A stretch of DNA of 64,000 nucleotides, taken from positions 6,820,001 to 6,884,000 of the forward strand of contig NZ_AP028461.1 in the NCBI RefSeq assembly GCF_033097365.1, in the 5' to 3' direction. Positions 52,164 to 60,849 of the stretch are shown piece by piece; the first letter of the stretch is position 1; each line of letters begins with the position of its first letter. Below the pieces are notes generated by a model. The model had not been told where the DNA came from, searched no databases, and saw only the letters and a program-made list of their open reading frames with translations. Source of the DNA: Actinoplanes sichuanensis (GTDB taxonomy: Bacteria; Actinomycetota; Actinomycetes; Mycobacteriales; Micromonosporaceae). Both the position numbers and the translations under genes were made by a program.

Positions 52164-52907
52164 ACACCTGACCCCCGGCGGATCGCCGAGTCCTTCGGCC
52201 TCGACGCCGAGCGTTACGACCGCGCCCGGCCGCGCTACCCGGCCGAGCTGATCAGCCGCCTCGCCGAGGGCGGCCGCGAGGTGCTCGACGTCGGCATCGG
52301 CACCGGCATCGTGGCCCGCCAGCTGCGCGACGCCGGCTGTCACGTGCTCGGCGTCGAACCCGACCCGCGGATGGCCGCGGCCGCCCGCCGGCACGGCTTC
52401 ACCGTCGAGGAGTCCCGGTTCGAGGACTGGGACCCGGCCGGGCGCACGTTCGACACGGTCGCGGCCGGGCAGACCTGGCACTGGGTCGATCCGGCGGCCG
52501 GTTCGGCGAAGGCGGCCCGCGCCCTGCGACCGGGCGGGCGACTGGCCCTGTTCTGGAACGCCTACCAGCCGCCGCCGGAGCTGGCCACGGCGTTCGGCGA
52601 GGTCTACCGCCAGGCCGCGCCGAGTCTGCCGTTCAGTCCGTGGGCGGTGACCGATCCCTACGCGACGGTCGCCGAGAAGGCCGGCGCCGGCATCGGCCCG
52701 GAGTTCGGTGCGCCGGAGGTGTGGCAGTACGCGTGGGAACACGAGTACACGCGGGACGAGTGGCTCGATCTGATCCCGACCGCGGGCGGGCACAACCTGC
52801 TGCCCGAGGCCGAGCTGAACGCCCTGCTCGACGGGCTGGGTGAGGTGACCGGTGAGCGCTTCACCATGCCGTACACCACCATCGCGGTGACCGCCGTCCT
52901 GCGGTGA
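52155..52907 (+). CDS. Class I SAM-dependent methyltransferase under TetR control
   Basis: A 250-residue methyltransferase. Motif I is VLDVGIGTGIVARQLRDAG, followed by VLGVEPDPRMAAAA, the TVAAGQTWHWVDP segment and ALRPGGRLALFWNAY. It fits the trans-aconitate/small-molecule methyltransferase group. Its substrate may be the effector of the TetR repressor encoded divergently. A perfect 12-base hairpin follows the stop. Confidence 0.82.
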   Translation: MPTTPDPRRIAESFGLDAERYDRARPRYPAELISRLAEGGREVLDVGIGTGIVARQLRDAGCHVLGVEPDPRMAAAARRHGFTVEESRFEDWDPAGRTFDTVAAGQTWHWVDPAAGSAKAARALRPGGRLALFWNAYQPPPELATAFGEVYRQAAPSLPFSPWAVTDPYATVAEKAGAGIGPEFGAPEVWQYAWEHEYTRDEWLDLIPTAGGHNLLPEAELNALLDGLGEVTGERFTMPYTTIAVTAVLR

Positions 52908-52915
52908 CCTGGGGG

Positions 52916-52951
52916 GATGCCGGCCCACCGCGGAGGCGATGGGCCGGCATC
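52916..52951 (+). terminator. Hairpin terminator after the methyltransferase
   Basis: GATGCCGGCCCA (52916-52927) and TGGGCCGGCATC (52940-52951) form a perfect 12-base stem with a 12-base loop, 8 bases past the stop. Confidence 0.85.
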
Positions 52952-53334
52952 TGAGAGCCGGCAGCTCCCGACACGGGGGAGTCGGGCCGCCCTGCCCTCG
53001 GAGGAACGTCATCCCGGCCGATGGCCGTGCCGGTCCGATCCGAATGCCGACAGTCTCGATGGGATTACGACGGCGGCCCGGTTCCGGCCACGTCGCGACT
53101 TCCGACGACATCCTCGCTGATCGCGGCCGCTGAACATAACCCCTGGTGGGAGCCAATTTTTCTAGGCCTCGATGATCGCAACTCGGGGGGAAATAAAGTG
53201 ATACATATCACTTGTCATGCTCTGTCGGTCATCTACCGATCCATAGATCGCTGTTACGATTGCCGCGCGATGTCAATGGTTCAGTCTGGTGACGGTGGTG
53301 ATTTAGCGAAGTGTTATGAAATGCGGGGGTATAC
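52952..53334. other. Gene-free region with an AT-richer end
   Basis: No gene is supported. From about 53110 to 53330 the sequence becomes clearly richer in A and T than the rest of the window and contains a TGATACATATCACTTG stretch at 53199-53214 with the short dyad TGATA/TATCA. It probably holds the promoter and operator of the orphan HTH gene that follows. Confidence 0.5.
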
Positions 53335-53679
53335 GTGACACATACCGCGGGATTACACAGCCATCGCTTGACGGGGAGTCGTGAGACGTCCCGCCAGGCG
53401 CTCCCCGAACACTTGGCCGAGGTCCTCGACCAACTGGCGAGCGGCGCCACCGATCTGGCCGCCTGCCGCAAGCTCGGGGTGTCCGGACGGACGTACAGTC
53501 GCAGAGTCTCCGAGCTGCTCGACCACCTGGGCGTCGCCTCGCGATTCCAGGCCGGCATAGTCGCGGCTCGCCTCGGACTGGCCCACGATCCGGCGCCTCA
53601 GCGGACGAACAGCAGGATGATCCGTCCCGAGTACCTCCCCCACGTGCATCACCGCAACACGGGGGCACCAGAGCGTTGA
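53335..53679 (+). CDS. Orphan LuxR-like helix-turn-helix protein
   Basis: A 114-residue protein with a central DNA-binding domain LAEVLDQLASGATDLAACRK, then LGVSGRTYSRRVSELLDHLGV and SRFQAGIVAARLGL. This matches the output domain of a group of actinobacterial LuxR-like regulators, without any receiver. The flanking 25 residues on each side are polar and probably unstructured. The GTG start follows a GGGGG tract. It lies in AT-richer surroundings, which could mean recent gain or tight control. Confidence 0.75.
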   Translation: MTHTAGLHSHRLTGSRETSRQALPEHLAEVLDQLASGATDLAACRKLGVSGRTYSRRVSELLDHLGVASRFQAGIVAARLGLAHDPAPQRTNSRMIRPEYLPHVHHRNTGAPER

Positions 53680-53680
53680 C

Positions 53681-53719
53681 CGTCCGGCGGGTGACCACTG
53701 CGGGGTCACCCGCCGGACG
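53681..53719. terminator. Bidirectional hairpin terminator
   Basis: A perfect 16-base stem (53681-53696 with 53704-53719), loop ACTGCGG, lies between the HTH stop and the convergent transporter stop. Confidence 0.88.
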
Positions 53720-53722
53720 TCG

Positions 53723-55957
53723 TCAGTCGTGGGCGATCGACGGGAGCCGGCGGAGCATCCGGTGCTCCTTCCAGGGCGACCGGCCGAGCAGGACCAGGAT
53801 CCCCGGCAGCAGCAGCGCCCGGACCAGCGTGATGTCGACCAGGATCGCGATCGCGAGACCCACACCCAGCTGCTTCATCTCCAGGGTGGAGAGCGTCGCG
53901 AAGACCGAGAACACCGCCACCATCACCATCGCGGCGCTGGTCACCACGCCCGCCGAGGAGGCGATGCCGTGCCGGATCGAGTCCCGCAGGTCACCACCGC
54001 GCTGCAGCGGCTCACGGATCCGACTGAGGATGAACACGTTGTAGTCCATCGACAGTCCGATCAGTACCACGAACAGGATGATCGGGATCCAGGCGACGAT
54101 GAACCCGCTGGATTGGAACCCGAGCAGACCCTCCGCCCACTCGTTCTGGAAGACCAGCGTGATCACCCCGAACGACGCCGCGACCGACAGCACGTTGAGC
54201 ACCGTGGTGAGCATCGCGATGATGATCGACCGGAAGGCCAGCAGCATCACGATCAGGCTCAGCAGCAGCACGAAGCCGACCACGATGGGCAGACGTTCCT
54301 GCAGCAGGTGGGAGACGTCCGAGCTGAACGCCGTGCCGCCACCGACCGCCCAGGTCGCGTTCTGCAGCCCGCCGAGCGCCGCCGGCGCCAGGTCGGTTCG
54401 CAGCACCTGCAACGTCTGTTCCGCCTCCGGGCTGTCGGCGGTCTGCGGGAACGGCACGAACATCCGGGTGATCCGTCCGTCCACCGAGGTCGAGATGCGC
54501 GGCTCCTGCACCGCCGAGAACCGACCGCTCGCGGTGGCCTTGGCGGACAGGTCGGCCAGCGCCGCACGGACCTGCTCCTCGGTCGCCGGCTCGTGCTCCA
54601 CCACGACGGTGTGGCTGGAGCCCTCGCTGGGGAACGCCTCGATCAGCCGGGCCCGGGTCTGCACCACCCCGTAGCTCTGGGGCAGCTGGTCGTCGGTCGG
54701 CATCTGCAGCTTCATGCCGAACATCGGGGCGGTCATCGCACCGATGATCAGGAAGCCGAGGATCACGGTCAGTACCGGCGCCTTGAGAACCGGGCGCAGG
54801 ATCGCGTTCCAGATCCGGCTCTCCCCCGATGCCTGCGCCCGCCGCCACAGCAGCGGGATGCGCGGCGAATTGATCTTGTCGCCGAGCAACGAGAGCATCG
54901 CCGGGATGAACGTGAGCGAGCCGAGGACGGCGAGCAGCACCACGATCATCGTGCCGAGCGCCAGACCGGCGAAGAGCGTGCTGTTGGTGAAGAACATGCC
55001 GCCGGCGGCGACCGCCACCGCGACACCCGAGACGATGACGGTACGGCCGGAGGTCGCGGCCGTGCGCAGCAGCGCGTCGTGGGTGTTCAGCCCCGCGGCC
55101 CGCTCCTCACGCTGCCTCCGCACGTAGAACAGCGAATAATCGACACCGACCGCGAGGCCGAGGAGCAGCACCAGACTGGACTGGAACGTGTTGATCGGCA
55201 CGAGCGCCGACAGCAGCCCGTTGATGCCGAGCGCCGCGCCGACCGCGGTGAGGCCGAGCAGCAGCGGCAGACCGGCCGCGGCCAGCGCGCCGAATGCCAC
55301 CAGCAGGATCGCCAGCGTGATCGGGATGCTGATCAGCTCGGCCCGCTGCATGTCCTTGGCGTCCTGGTAGGCGAACTCCTTCCGGATCGACCCGGCGCCT
55401 ACCTGCTCGATGCGCAGGTCGGAGTGCGCCGCCTGGACGCTCTCGGTGGTGTCGAGCATCGGCTGCACGATCTCCACCGGGTTCTTGCGCTCGGTCCCCT
55501 GGCCACGGTCCATCTCCACGGACAGCCGCACGGTGCGGTTGTCGTCGGAGAAATACGGGCCCTCGATCTGGAGGATGTTTCCGAGATCGGTGTACCGCTT
55601 CTTCAGTTCCTCGCTGACCGCGGTTCCGGTGGCCCGATCCAGATTGCCCTCACGGGCCTGGATCAGCACCGTTTCCCATGCACCCTCGTCGAACTCCGCA
55701 TTGTCCACCGCGCGTTCGGCGACGGCCGACTCACCATTGAGGTAATCGGCGTCCTCGAGCTCGTGCGAGGGCACCAGGAATGACGACGCATAGGTGAGCA
55801 TGGTGAGCAGGAGCCAGAGGACGAGGACGAGAACCCGTCGCTTCGCGCTCCACATCGCGAGTCGTTCGGCCAGGCCGCGAGGTGACCGTGGCCCGTCGCC
55901 CGCCGCGCGCTGCGGCGGCGGTGTTACCTGTGGCTGATCAGTCGCCCTGACACTCAC
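53723..55957 (-). CDS. MMPL-family RND transporter
   Basis: A 744-residue polytopic protein of the MMPL/RND superfamily with about 12 membrane helices in two halves, each with a large external loop. Characteristic segments are ALGINGLLSALVPINTFQSS and GLAVGVDYSLFYVRRQREE in the first half, LIGLSMDYNVFILSRIREPL in the second. Such transporters export lipids or hydrophobic metabolites by proton motive force. The GTG start follows GGAGG. The histidine kinase and response regulator genes diverge from it and may regulate it. Confidence 0.85.
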   Translation of the reverse strand: MSVRATDQPQVTPPPQRAAGDGPRSPRGLAERLAMWSAKRRVLVLVLWLLLTMLTYASSFLVPSHELEDADYLNGESAVAERAVDNAEFDEGAWETVLIQAREGNLDRATGTAVSEELKKRYTDLGNILQIEGPYFSDDNRTVRLSVEMDRGQGTERKNPVEIVQPMLDTTESVQAAHSDLRIEQVGAGSIRKEFAYQDAKDMQRAELISIPITLAILLVAFGALAAAGLPLLLGLTAVGAALGINGLLSALVPINTFQSSLVLLLGLAVGVDYSLFYVRRQREERAAGLNTHDALLRTAATSGRTVIVSGVAVAVAAGGMFFTNSTLFAGLALGTMIVVLLAVLGSLTFIPAMLSLLGDKINSPRIPLLWRRAQASGESRIWNAILRPVLKAPVLTVILGFLIIGAMTAPMFGMKLQMPTDDQLPQSYGVVQTRARLIEAFPSEGSSHTVVVEHEPATEEQVRAALADLSAKATASGRFSAVQEPRISTSVDGRITRMFVPFPQTADSPEAEQTLQVLRTDLAPAALGGLQNATWAVGGGTAFSSDVSHLLQERLPIVVGFVLLLSLIVMLLAFRSIIIAMLTTVLNVLSVAASFGVITLVFQNEWAEGLLGFQSSGFIVAWIPIILFVVLIGLSMDYNVFILSRIREPLQRGGDLRDSIRHGIASSAGVVTSAAMVMVAVFSVFATLSTLEMKQLGVGLAIAILVDITLVRALLLPGILVLLGRSPWKEHRMLRRLPSIAHD

Positions 55958-56150
55958 TGGTCCTCCATTCGACCGAGGTTCTCCCTTACGGCCGTTCGAA
56001 GCTATCGAGGGCGCGGACGCCGCCGCTGGGGCGCTAACCCGTCTCTTGGGTGTGGCTAGCACTACCTCCGATCGGTGGGTTCACGGCCACGCGGCGGCGC
56101 CCGGCGCGCGGGTAGCGTCACCGTCATCCACACGGAGCTGGAGTAGACGA

Positions 56151-57383
56151 ATGAGTACCTGGTTCGGGGAAAGAAAGCCGATTCTGCTGAACAAGGACGG
56201 ATGGCGGGCCGGCCTTTACGCCACGGCGGCGCTGTTTCTGGCGCCTCTCTACTTCACGCCGCTCATTCTGATGATCGCCGGCGTGGTGGGCGTCGCCGTA
56301 TTCCTGATCGGCCTCGCGCTGATTCCGGCGGCCACATTCGCGGCCCGCTGGGCGATCCATCTCGAGCGTGGCGCGCTGCGGATCGCCGGCGAGGAGATAC
56401 CGCCGCCCCGGCACAACCCCGGCTGGCGGGGGCTGGTCGACGGGCGGGCGTGGCGCACCCTCGGGCACAGCGCGGCGCTGGCGTTCTGGTCGCTCGGCGC
56501 CGGTGGCCTGGTCGCCGGCCTGCTACTGATCGCGTTCCTGCTGGTCAACCTGCCGTGGATCGCCACCATGATCCCGATCGACTACGCGAACATCAACGGC
56601 TTCCCGATCAGCTTCGGTGCCTCCGCGTTCGGCATCCCGGCCGGGCTGGCGATCGCCACCGGGGCGCTGCATCTGGCCCGCTGGTCGGTCCGGTCCGAGG
56701 CGCTGGTCGGGCGCTGGTTCCAGGGCGAGGGCGGCCGGCTGCGGCTCCAGCGGCGCATCGAGACGCTGGAGTCCACCCGGACCGCGATGATCGACGCGGC
56801 CGCCGCCGAGCGCGCCCGGATCGAGCGCAACCTGCACGACGGCGCCCAGCAGCGGCTCCTCGCGGTGGCGCTGGCGGTCAGCCGGGCCAAGCGGATCGGT
56901 GACACCGACATGGAGAAGACGCGCCGGCTGCTGGACACCGCCCAGTCCGAGGCGCAGGCCGCGGTCCAGGAGCTCCGGGAGATCGCCCGCGGCGCGCACC
57001 CGCCGATCCTGACCGAGCGCGGCCTGGTCGCCGCGGTCGTCTCGGCCGCCGGACGGCATCCCGCACCGGTGGAGCTGGACATCGAACTCGATGAGCGCCC
57101 GTCCCCTCGGATCGAGGCACTGGGCTACTATGTGGTCTCGGAAGCGCTGGCGAATGCGGCAAAACACGCCGGCGCGGCTTCCGTCACCATCACGCTCTCC
57201 CGGGCGGCGGACGACCTCGAGGTGCGGATCGTCGATGACGGGATGGGCGGGGCGCAGCTCTCGCCCGGCGGTGGACTCGCCGGTCTGGCCGATCGTGTCC
57301 ACGCGGTGGACGGCACGTTCGCACTCCAGAGTCCGCTGGGCGGCCCGACCGAAATGAAGGCAACCATTCCGTGGGAAGCGTAG
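56151..57383 (+). CDS. NarL-type sensor histidine kinase
   Basis: A 410-residue kinase with four membrane helices in residues 20-180 and no large external domain, so it may sense the membrane itself. The HisKA_3 phosphorylation site is His229 in ERNLHDGAQQRLL. The ATPase domain shows VVSEALANAAKHAGAASVT and VDDGMGGAQLSPGGGLAGL. GGAGCTGGAG precedes the ATG. The response regulator gene starts 13 bases inside its end. Confidence 0.88.
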   Translation: MSTWFGERKPILLNKDGWRAGLYATAALFLAPLYFTPLILMIAGVVGVAVFLIGLALIPAATFAARWAIHLERGALRIAGEEIPPPRHNPGWRGLVDGRAWRTLGHSAALAFWSLGAGGLVAGLLLIAFLLVNLPWIATMIPIDYANINGFPISFGASAFGIPAGLAIATGALHLARWSVRSEALVGRWFQGEGGRLRLQRRIETLESTRTAMIDAAAAERARIERNLHDGAQQRLLAVALAVSRAKRIGDTDMEKTRRLLDTAQSEAQAAVQELREIARGAHPPILTERGLVAAVVSAAGRHPAPVELDIELDERPSPRIEALGYYVVSEALANAAKHAGAASVTITLSRAADDLEVRIVDDGMGGAQLSPGGGLAGLADRVHAVDGTFALQSPLGGPTEMKATIPWEA

Positions 57384-58075
57384 AACGGCGTCCTCGGGTC
57401 GCCATCGCCGATGACTCCGTGCTCCTGCGCAGCGGTGTCGCCCGTCTGCTGGAGGACGAGGGGATCGACGTGGTGGCCGAGGTCGGCGACGTGCCGGGGC
57501 TGCTCGCCGCGGTCGGCGAGCACCAACCGGACCTGGCGATCGTCGACGTACGGATGCCGCCCAGCTTCACCGACGAGGGCATCCACGCAGCGCTCGAGAT
57601 CCGCGCGTCGTACCCGAAGATCGGGGTTCTGGTCCTCTCCCAGTACGTCGACGAGAGGTACGCCACCGAGCTGCTCAGCCGGGGCACGAACAGCATCGGT
57701 TATCTGCTCAAGGACCGGGTGCCGGACATCGACGACTTCGTCGCCGCGGTGCACCGGGTGCTCGCCGGGGGCAGCGCGCTGGACCCCGAGGTGGTCGGGC
57801 AGCTGGTCGCCCGTACCAAGATCCGCAGTAATCCGGTCGTCGACCGGCTGTCGGCCCGGGAGTACGAGGTTCTCGGCTGGATGGCCGAGGGCCTGAGCAA
57901 CAACGCCATCGCGGAACGGCTGTTCGTGGCCCCGCGTTCGGTGGAGAAACACATCCGCAGCATCTTCCTGAAACTGGACCTGTCCCAGGACGAGCAGGAC
58001 CACAACCGCCGGGTCCTCGCCGTGCTGCGCTACCTGGAGTCGCTCGCGCCGGGCGGCCCCGGTCGTGGTGACTGA
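57371..58075 (+). CDS. NarL/LuxR-type response regulator
   Basis: A 234-residue regulator. The receiver has Asp14/Asp15, phosphorylation site Asp59 in LAIVDVRMPP and the lysine in YLLKDRVPDID. The output domain carries LSAREYEVLGWMAEGLSNNA and SVEKHIRSIFLKLDL. It is translationally coupled to the kinase and is its obvious partner. The divergent MMPL transporter is a plausible target. Confidence 0.9.
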   Translation: MGSVERRPRVAIADDSVLLRSGVARLLEDEGIDVVAEVGDVPGLLAAVGEHQPDLAIVDVRMPPSFTDEGIHAALEIRASYPKIGVLVLSQYVDERYATELLSRGTNSIGYLLKDRVPDIDDFVAAVHRVLAGGSALDPEVVGQLVARTKIRSNPVVDRLSAREYEVLGWMAEGLSNNAIAERLFVAPRSVEKHIRSIFLKLDLSQDEQDHNRRVLAVLRYLESLAPGGPGRGD

Positions 58076-58085
58076 CCGGGGCCGC
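58053..58085. terminator. Bidirectional hairpin over the response-regulator stop
   Basis: A perfect 12-base stem GCGGCCCCGGTC (58053-58064) and GACCGGGGCCGC (58074-58085). The response-regulator stop codon overlaps the loop and right arm. Confidence 0.82.
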
Positions 58086-58097
58086 TGCGGGTGGTGC

Positions 58098-59477
58098 TCA
58101 GGCGGTCCAGACGAAGCTCCGGGGCAGCAGATCCGCCGGTAACCACGGGCGCAGGAACGCGGCCAGCTCGTCGTGGGACGGCAGACCGGCGCCGCCGCGG
58201 TTGGCCGGCGGGCCCGGATCGACCGCCGCCGGCATGACGATCGCCTCCGGTGCCGGGCCGCCGGCACGAACCCACACCGCGTCCAGCGCCCCGTCCGCAC
58301 GGCCCGCCGTCAGGCCCAGCCGCAGCCGGTAGGGCAGGCCGGCGGCCAGACCGGTGAGCCGGTGCGCGGTCGCGTCGGCCGGGGCCGAACCCTCGTGCCA
58401 GGGCACGGTCGGAGTGCCCCGGCGGATCGCCTCCCAGTCGGCCAGAGCCGGCGCCACCAGCGCGTTCGGGATCGCCGACACCGCCAGAACCGCGGGGCTG
58501 TCGTGTTCCAGCGTGGCGCGCAGAGCGGCCGGATCGGTCAGCGCCCGCCCGTCGGTCCAGGGCACGACGACCGGATCCGGCCGCTCCCCCACGTGCACGA
58601 CCACGTCGTACCGGAACATGGTCAGCTCGTTGCGGCAGGTCGCGACCTTGGGCCGGATCTCGACCGCCGCGACCCCCGGCAACGTCCCGGGCAGGGCGGT
58701 GAACCAGGCGGGGGCGACGACCAGCTCCTGGTCGATCGCCACCCGCCTGCGTACGGCCGCCGCGCGCGCCGCCGGCTCGAGGTCACGGCCGGTTGCGGCA
58801 ACGACCGACGCGTGGAACACCCCGAGCAGTGGCAGGGAACGCACGTCGCCGACGAACACCGTCCCGCCGGGCCGGGTGGCGGCGACCGCACCGGCCAGCA
58901 CCTCCCGCAGATAGTCCAGGTCGGGGAAGTACTGGACGACCGAGTTGAGCACCACACCGTCGACATCGGACGGCAGCCCGGAGAAGTCCTCGGCGCGGCG
59001 GTGCAGCAGCCGGATCCGGCGGGCCACCGCGACGTCGGTGACCGCCCGGCGGGCCCGCCGCAACGCCGACACCGAGAAGTCGGTCGCCCAGTACCTGTCG
59101 CAGTGCGGCGCGATCCGGGCCATCAGCAGGCCCGTGCCGCAGCCCAGCTCCAGCACCCGGGCCGGCCGTCGAGCCAGGATCCGCGCGACCGTCTGGTCCA
59201 CCCACTCCCGCATCGCGTCCGCCGCCATCGGCTCGCCGTCGTAGCTGCTCGTCCAGCCGAGCACGTCGAACGCCGGGTCCTCGGGCGCGTCGGTGCGGCT
59301 GTACAGCGACTCGTACATCGATTGCAGGCCGGACACCCGGTCGGGGCCCGCCGCGGGTACCGGACGGCTGGTCAGTACGGCCGTCCGGGCGCCGCCCGGC
59401 CCGGCCTCGACACGCGCGTCCCGTACCCGCGGATGGTCTGCCAGAAGGGCGGCGACCCGGTCGTCGACCAGGGTCAC
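58098..59477 (-). CDS. Freestanding NRPS-type methyltransferase within an adenylation C-terminal fragment
   Basis: A 459-residue protein. Residues 5-25 (RVAALLADHPRVRDARVEAG) and the final 20 residues (DELAAFLRPWLPADLLPRSF) resemble the two sides of the small C-terminal subdomain of NRPS adenylation domains. Between them is the methyltransferase that NRPSs carry at that point: WTSSYDGEPMAADAMREWVD, motif I VLELGCGTGLLMARIAPHC and VVLNSVVQYFP. The large adenylation core and a carrier domain are missing. It may methylate a carrier-bound amino acid in trans. GTG overlaps the aminotransferase stop (GTGA), so it is translated with it. Confidence 0.75.
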   Translation of the reverse strand: MTLVDDRVAALLADHPRVRDARVEAGPGGARTAVLTSRPVPAAGPDRVSGLQSMYESLYSRTDAPEDPAFDVLGWTSSYDGEPMAADAMREWVDQTVARILARRPARVLELGCGTGLLMARIAPHCDRYWATDFSVSALRRARRAVTDVAVARRIRLLHRRAEDFSGLPSDVDGVVLNSVVQYFPDLDYLREVLAGAVAATRPGGTVFVGDVRSLPLLGVFHASVVAATGRDLEPAARAAAVRRRVAIDQELVVAPAWFTALPGTLPGVAAVEIRPKVATCRNELTMFRYDVVVHVGERPDPVVVPWTDGRALTDPAALRATLEHDSPAVLAVSAIPNALVAPALADWEAIRRGTPTVPWHEGSAPADATAHRLTGLAAGLPYRLRLGLTAGRADGALDAVWVRAGGPAPEAIVMPAAVDPGPPANRGGAGLPSHDELAAFLRPWLPADLLPRSFVWTA

Positions 59478-60832
59478 GGGGTGGTCCCGCGCTCGGTGAG
59501 CGCGTCGCTGAGCGCCGTCGTCATCCGGTCGACGGCCTCGTCCAGCTCGGCCACGGTCACCGTCAGCGCCGGGCGGAACCGGAGGGTACGTTCCCCGGCC
59601 CCGACGAACAGCGTGTCGTACTTCTCCCGCGCGATCTCCACGACCCGGTCCCGCAGCGCGCCGTCCACCAGGTCGACCGCGCAGAGCAGGCCCCGCCCGC
59701 GCGGGTCGTCGACGGTGCCCTTGAAGTCGGCGGCCACCTCCCGCAGCCGACCCAGCAGGTGGGCGCCGCTGGTGGCGGCGGCGTCCATCAGCCGGTCCTC
59801 CTCGATCACCTCCAGGATGCGGGTGGCCCGCAGCATGTCGATCAGGTTGCCGCCGAAGGTGGAGCTCAGCCGGCTCGGCGTACGCATCGCGTTGAGCGGC
59901 TCGTCGAGCACCCGGCGGCCGCCCATCACCCCGCACACCTGCGTCTTCTTGCCGAAGGCGACCAGGTCGGGGGCGAGCCCGAGCTCCTGGTGCAGCCACG
60001 GGACGCCGGTGACGCCGCAGCCGGTCTGCACCTCGTCCAGCACGAACAGCGCGTCGTGCCGGTGGCAGAGCTCCTGCATGGCCAGCAGGAACGCCGGGCG
60101 CAGGTGCCGGTCGCCGCCCTCGCACTGGATCGGCTCGGCGATGAAACAGGCGATCTCGTCCGGATGCCGCCGGAACGCCGCCTCGGCCGCGGTGATCGCG
60201 GCCCGCTCGTCGACGGTCAGCTCCGGGTCGGCCCAGAGGGCCGTGTCGTTGACCGCGGGGCTGGGGATGCGCGGCCAGTCGAACGCCGGATACAGCGCCG
60301 TCTTGGCCGGGTCGGTGTTCGTCAGCGACAGGGTGTAGCCGGAGCGGCCGTGGAAGGCCCGCTCCAGGTGCAGCACCCGCCAGCCGGCGACGGCCACTCC
60401 GCGACGACCGTTGTGCCTGGTCTTCCAGTCGAAGGCGACCTTCAGCGCGTTCTCGACGGCGAGCGCGCCGCCGTCGATGTAGAGCAGGTACGGCAGCTCC
60501 GGGTCACCGAGCACCCGCAGCAGCGTCTGGGTGAACCGGGCCTGCACGTCGGTCGGGAAGTCCGGATTGGACGGCTTGAACCCGGCGAGCGACTGGAGCT
60601 CGGCCAGGAACCCGGCGTCCTCGGTCAGGCGTGGATGGTTGTGCCCGATGGCCGAGCTCGCGTAGAAGCCCACCATGTCGAGGTAGCGGCGGCCGGTCCG
60701 GTCGTCGACGATCCACGAGCCGGAGCTATGCCGACGGCTGATCACCAGGTCGTAGAAGTCGCCGGTGACGTGGCGCCGGAGGACGTCGACGGTCTCCGGC
60801 GTGAGGTCGGCTGATAGGAGGTCCACAGTCAT
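59474..60832 (-). CDS. L-lysine 6-aminotransferase-like PLP enzyme
   Basis: A 452-residue class III aminotransferase close to actinomycete lysine epsilon-aminotransferase (Lat). Diagnostic stretches are MVGFYASSAIGHNHPRL, then YIDGGALAVENALKVAFDWK, FVLDEVQTGCGVTG (Asp266) and the Schiff-base lysine loop AFGKKTQVCGVMGG (Lys295). Lat turns lysine into the semialdehyde that cyclises to piperideine-6-carboxylate, a precursor of cephamycin-type and pipecolate-type products. The ATG follows AAGGGG, 17 bases after the PKS-like gene. No beta-lactam genes are in view, so the product here may differ. Confidence 0.82.
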   Translation of the reverse strand: MTVDLLSADLTPETVDVLRRHVTGDFYDLVISRRHSSGSWIVDDRTGRRYLDMVGFYASSAIGHNHPRLTEDAGFLAELQSLAGFKPSNPDFPTDVQARFTQTLLRVLGDPELPYLLYIDGGALAVENALKVAFDWKTRHNGRRGVAVAGWRVLHLERAFHGRSGYTLSLTNTDPAKTALYPAFDWPRIPSPAVNDTALWADPELTVDERAAITAAEAAFRRHPDEIACFIAEPIQCEGGDRHLRPAFLLAMQELCHRHDALFVLDEVQTGCGVTGVPWLHQELGLAPDLVAFGKKTQVCGVMGGRRVLDEPLNAMRTPSRLSSTFGGNLIDMLRATRILEVIEEDRLMDAAATSGAHLLGRLREVAADFKGTVDDPRGRGLLCAVDLVDGALRDRVVEIAREKYDTLFVGAGERTLRFRPALTVTVAELDEAVDRMTTALSDALTERGTTP

Positions 60833-60849
60833 GTCATTCCCCTTAGTTG

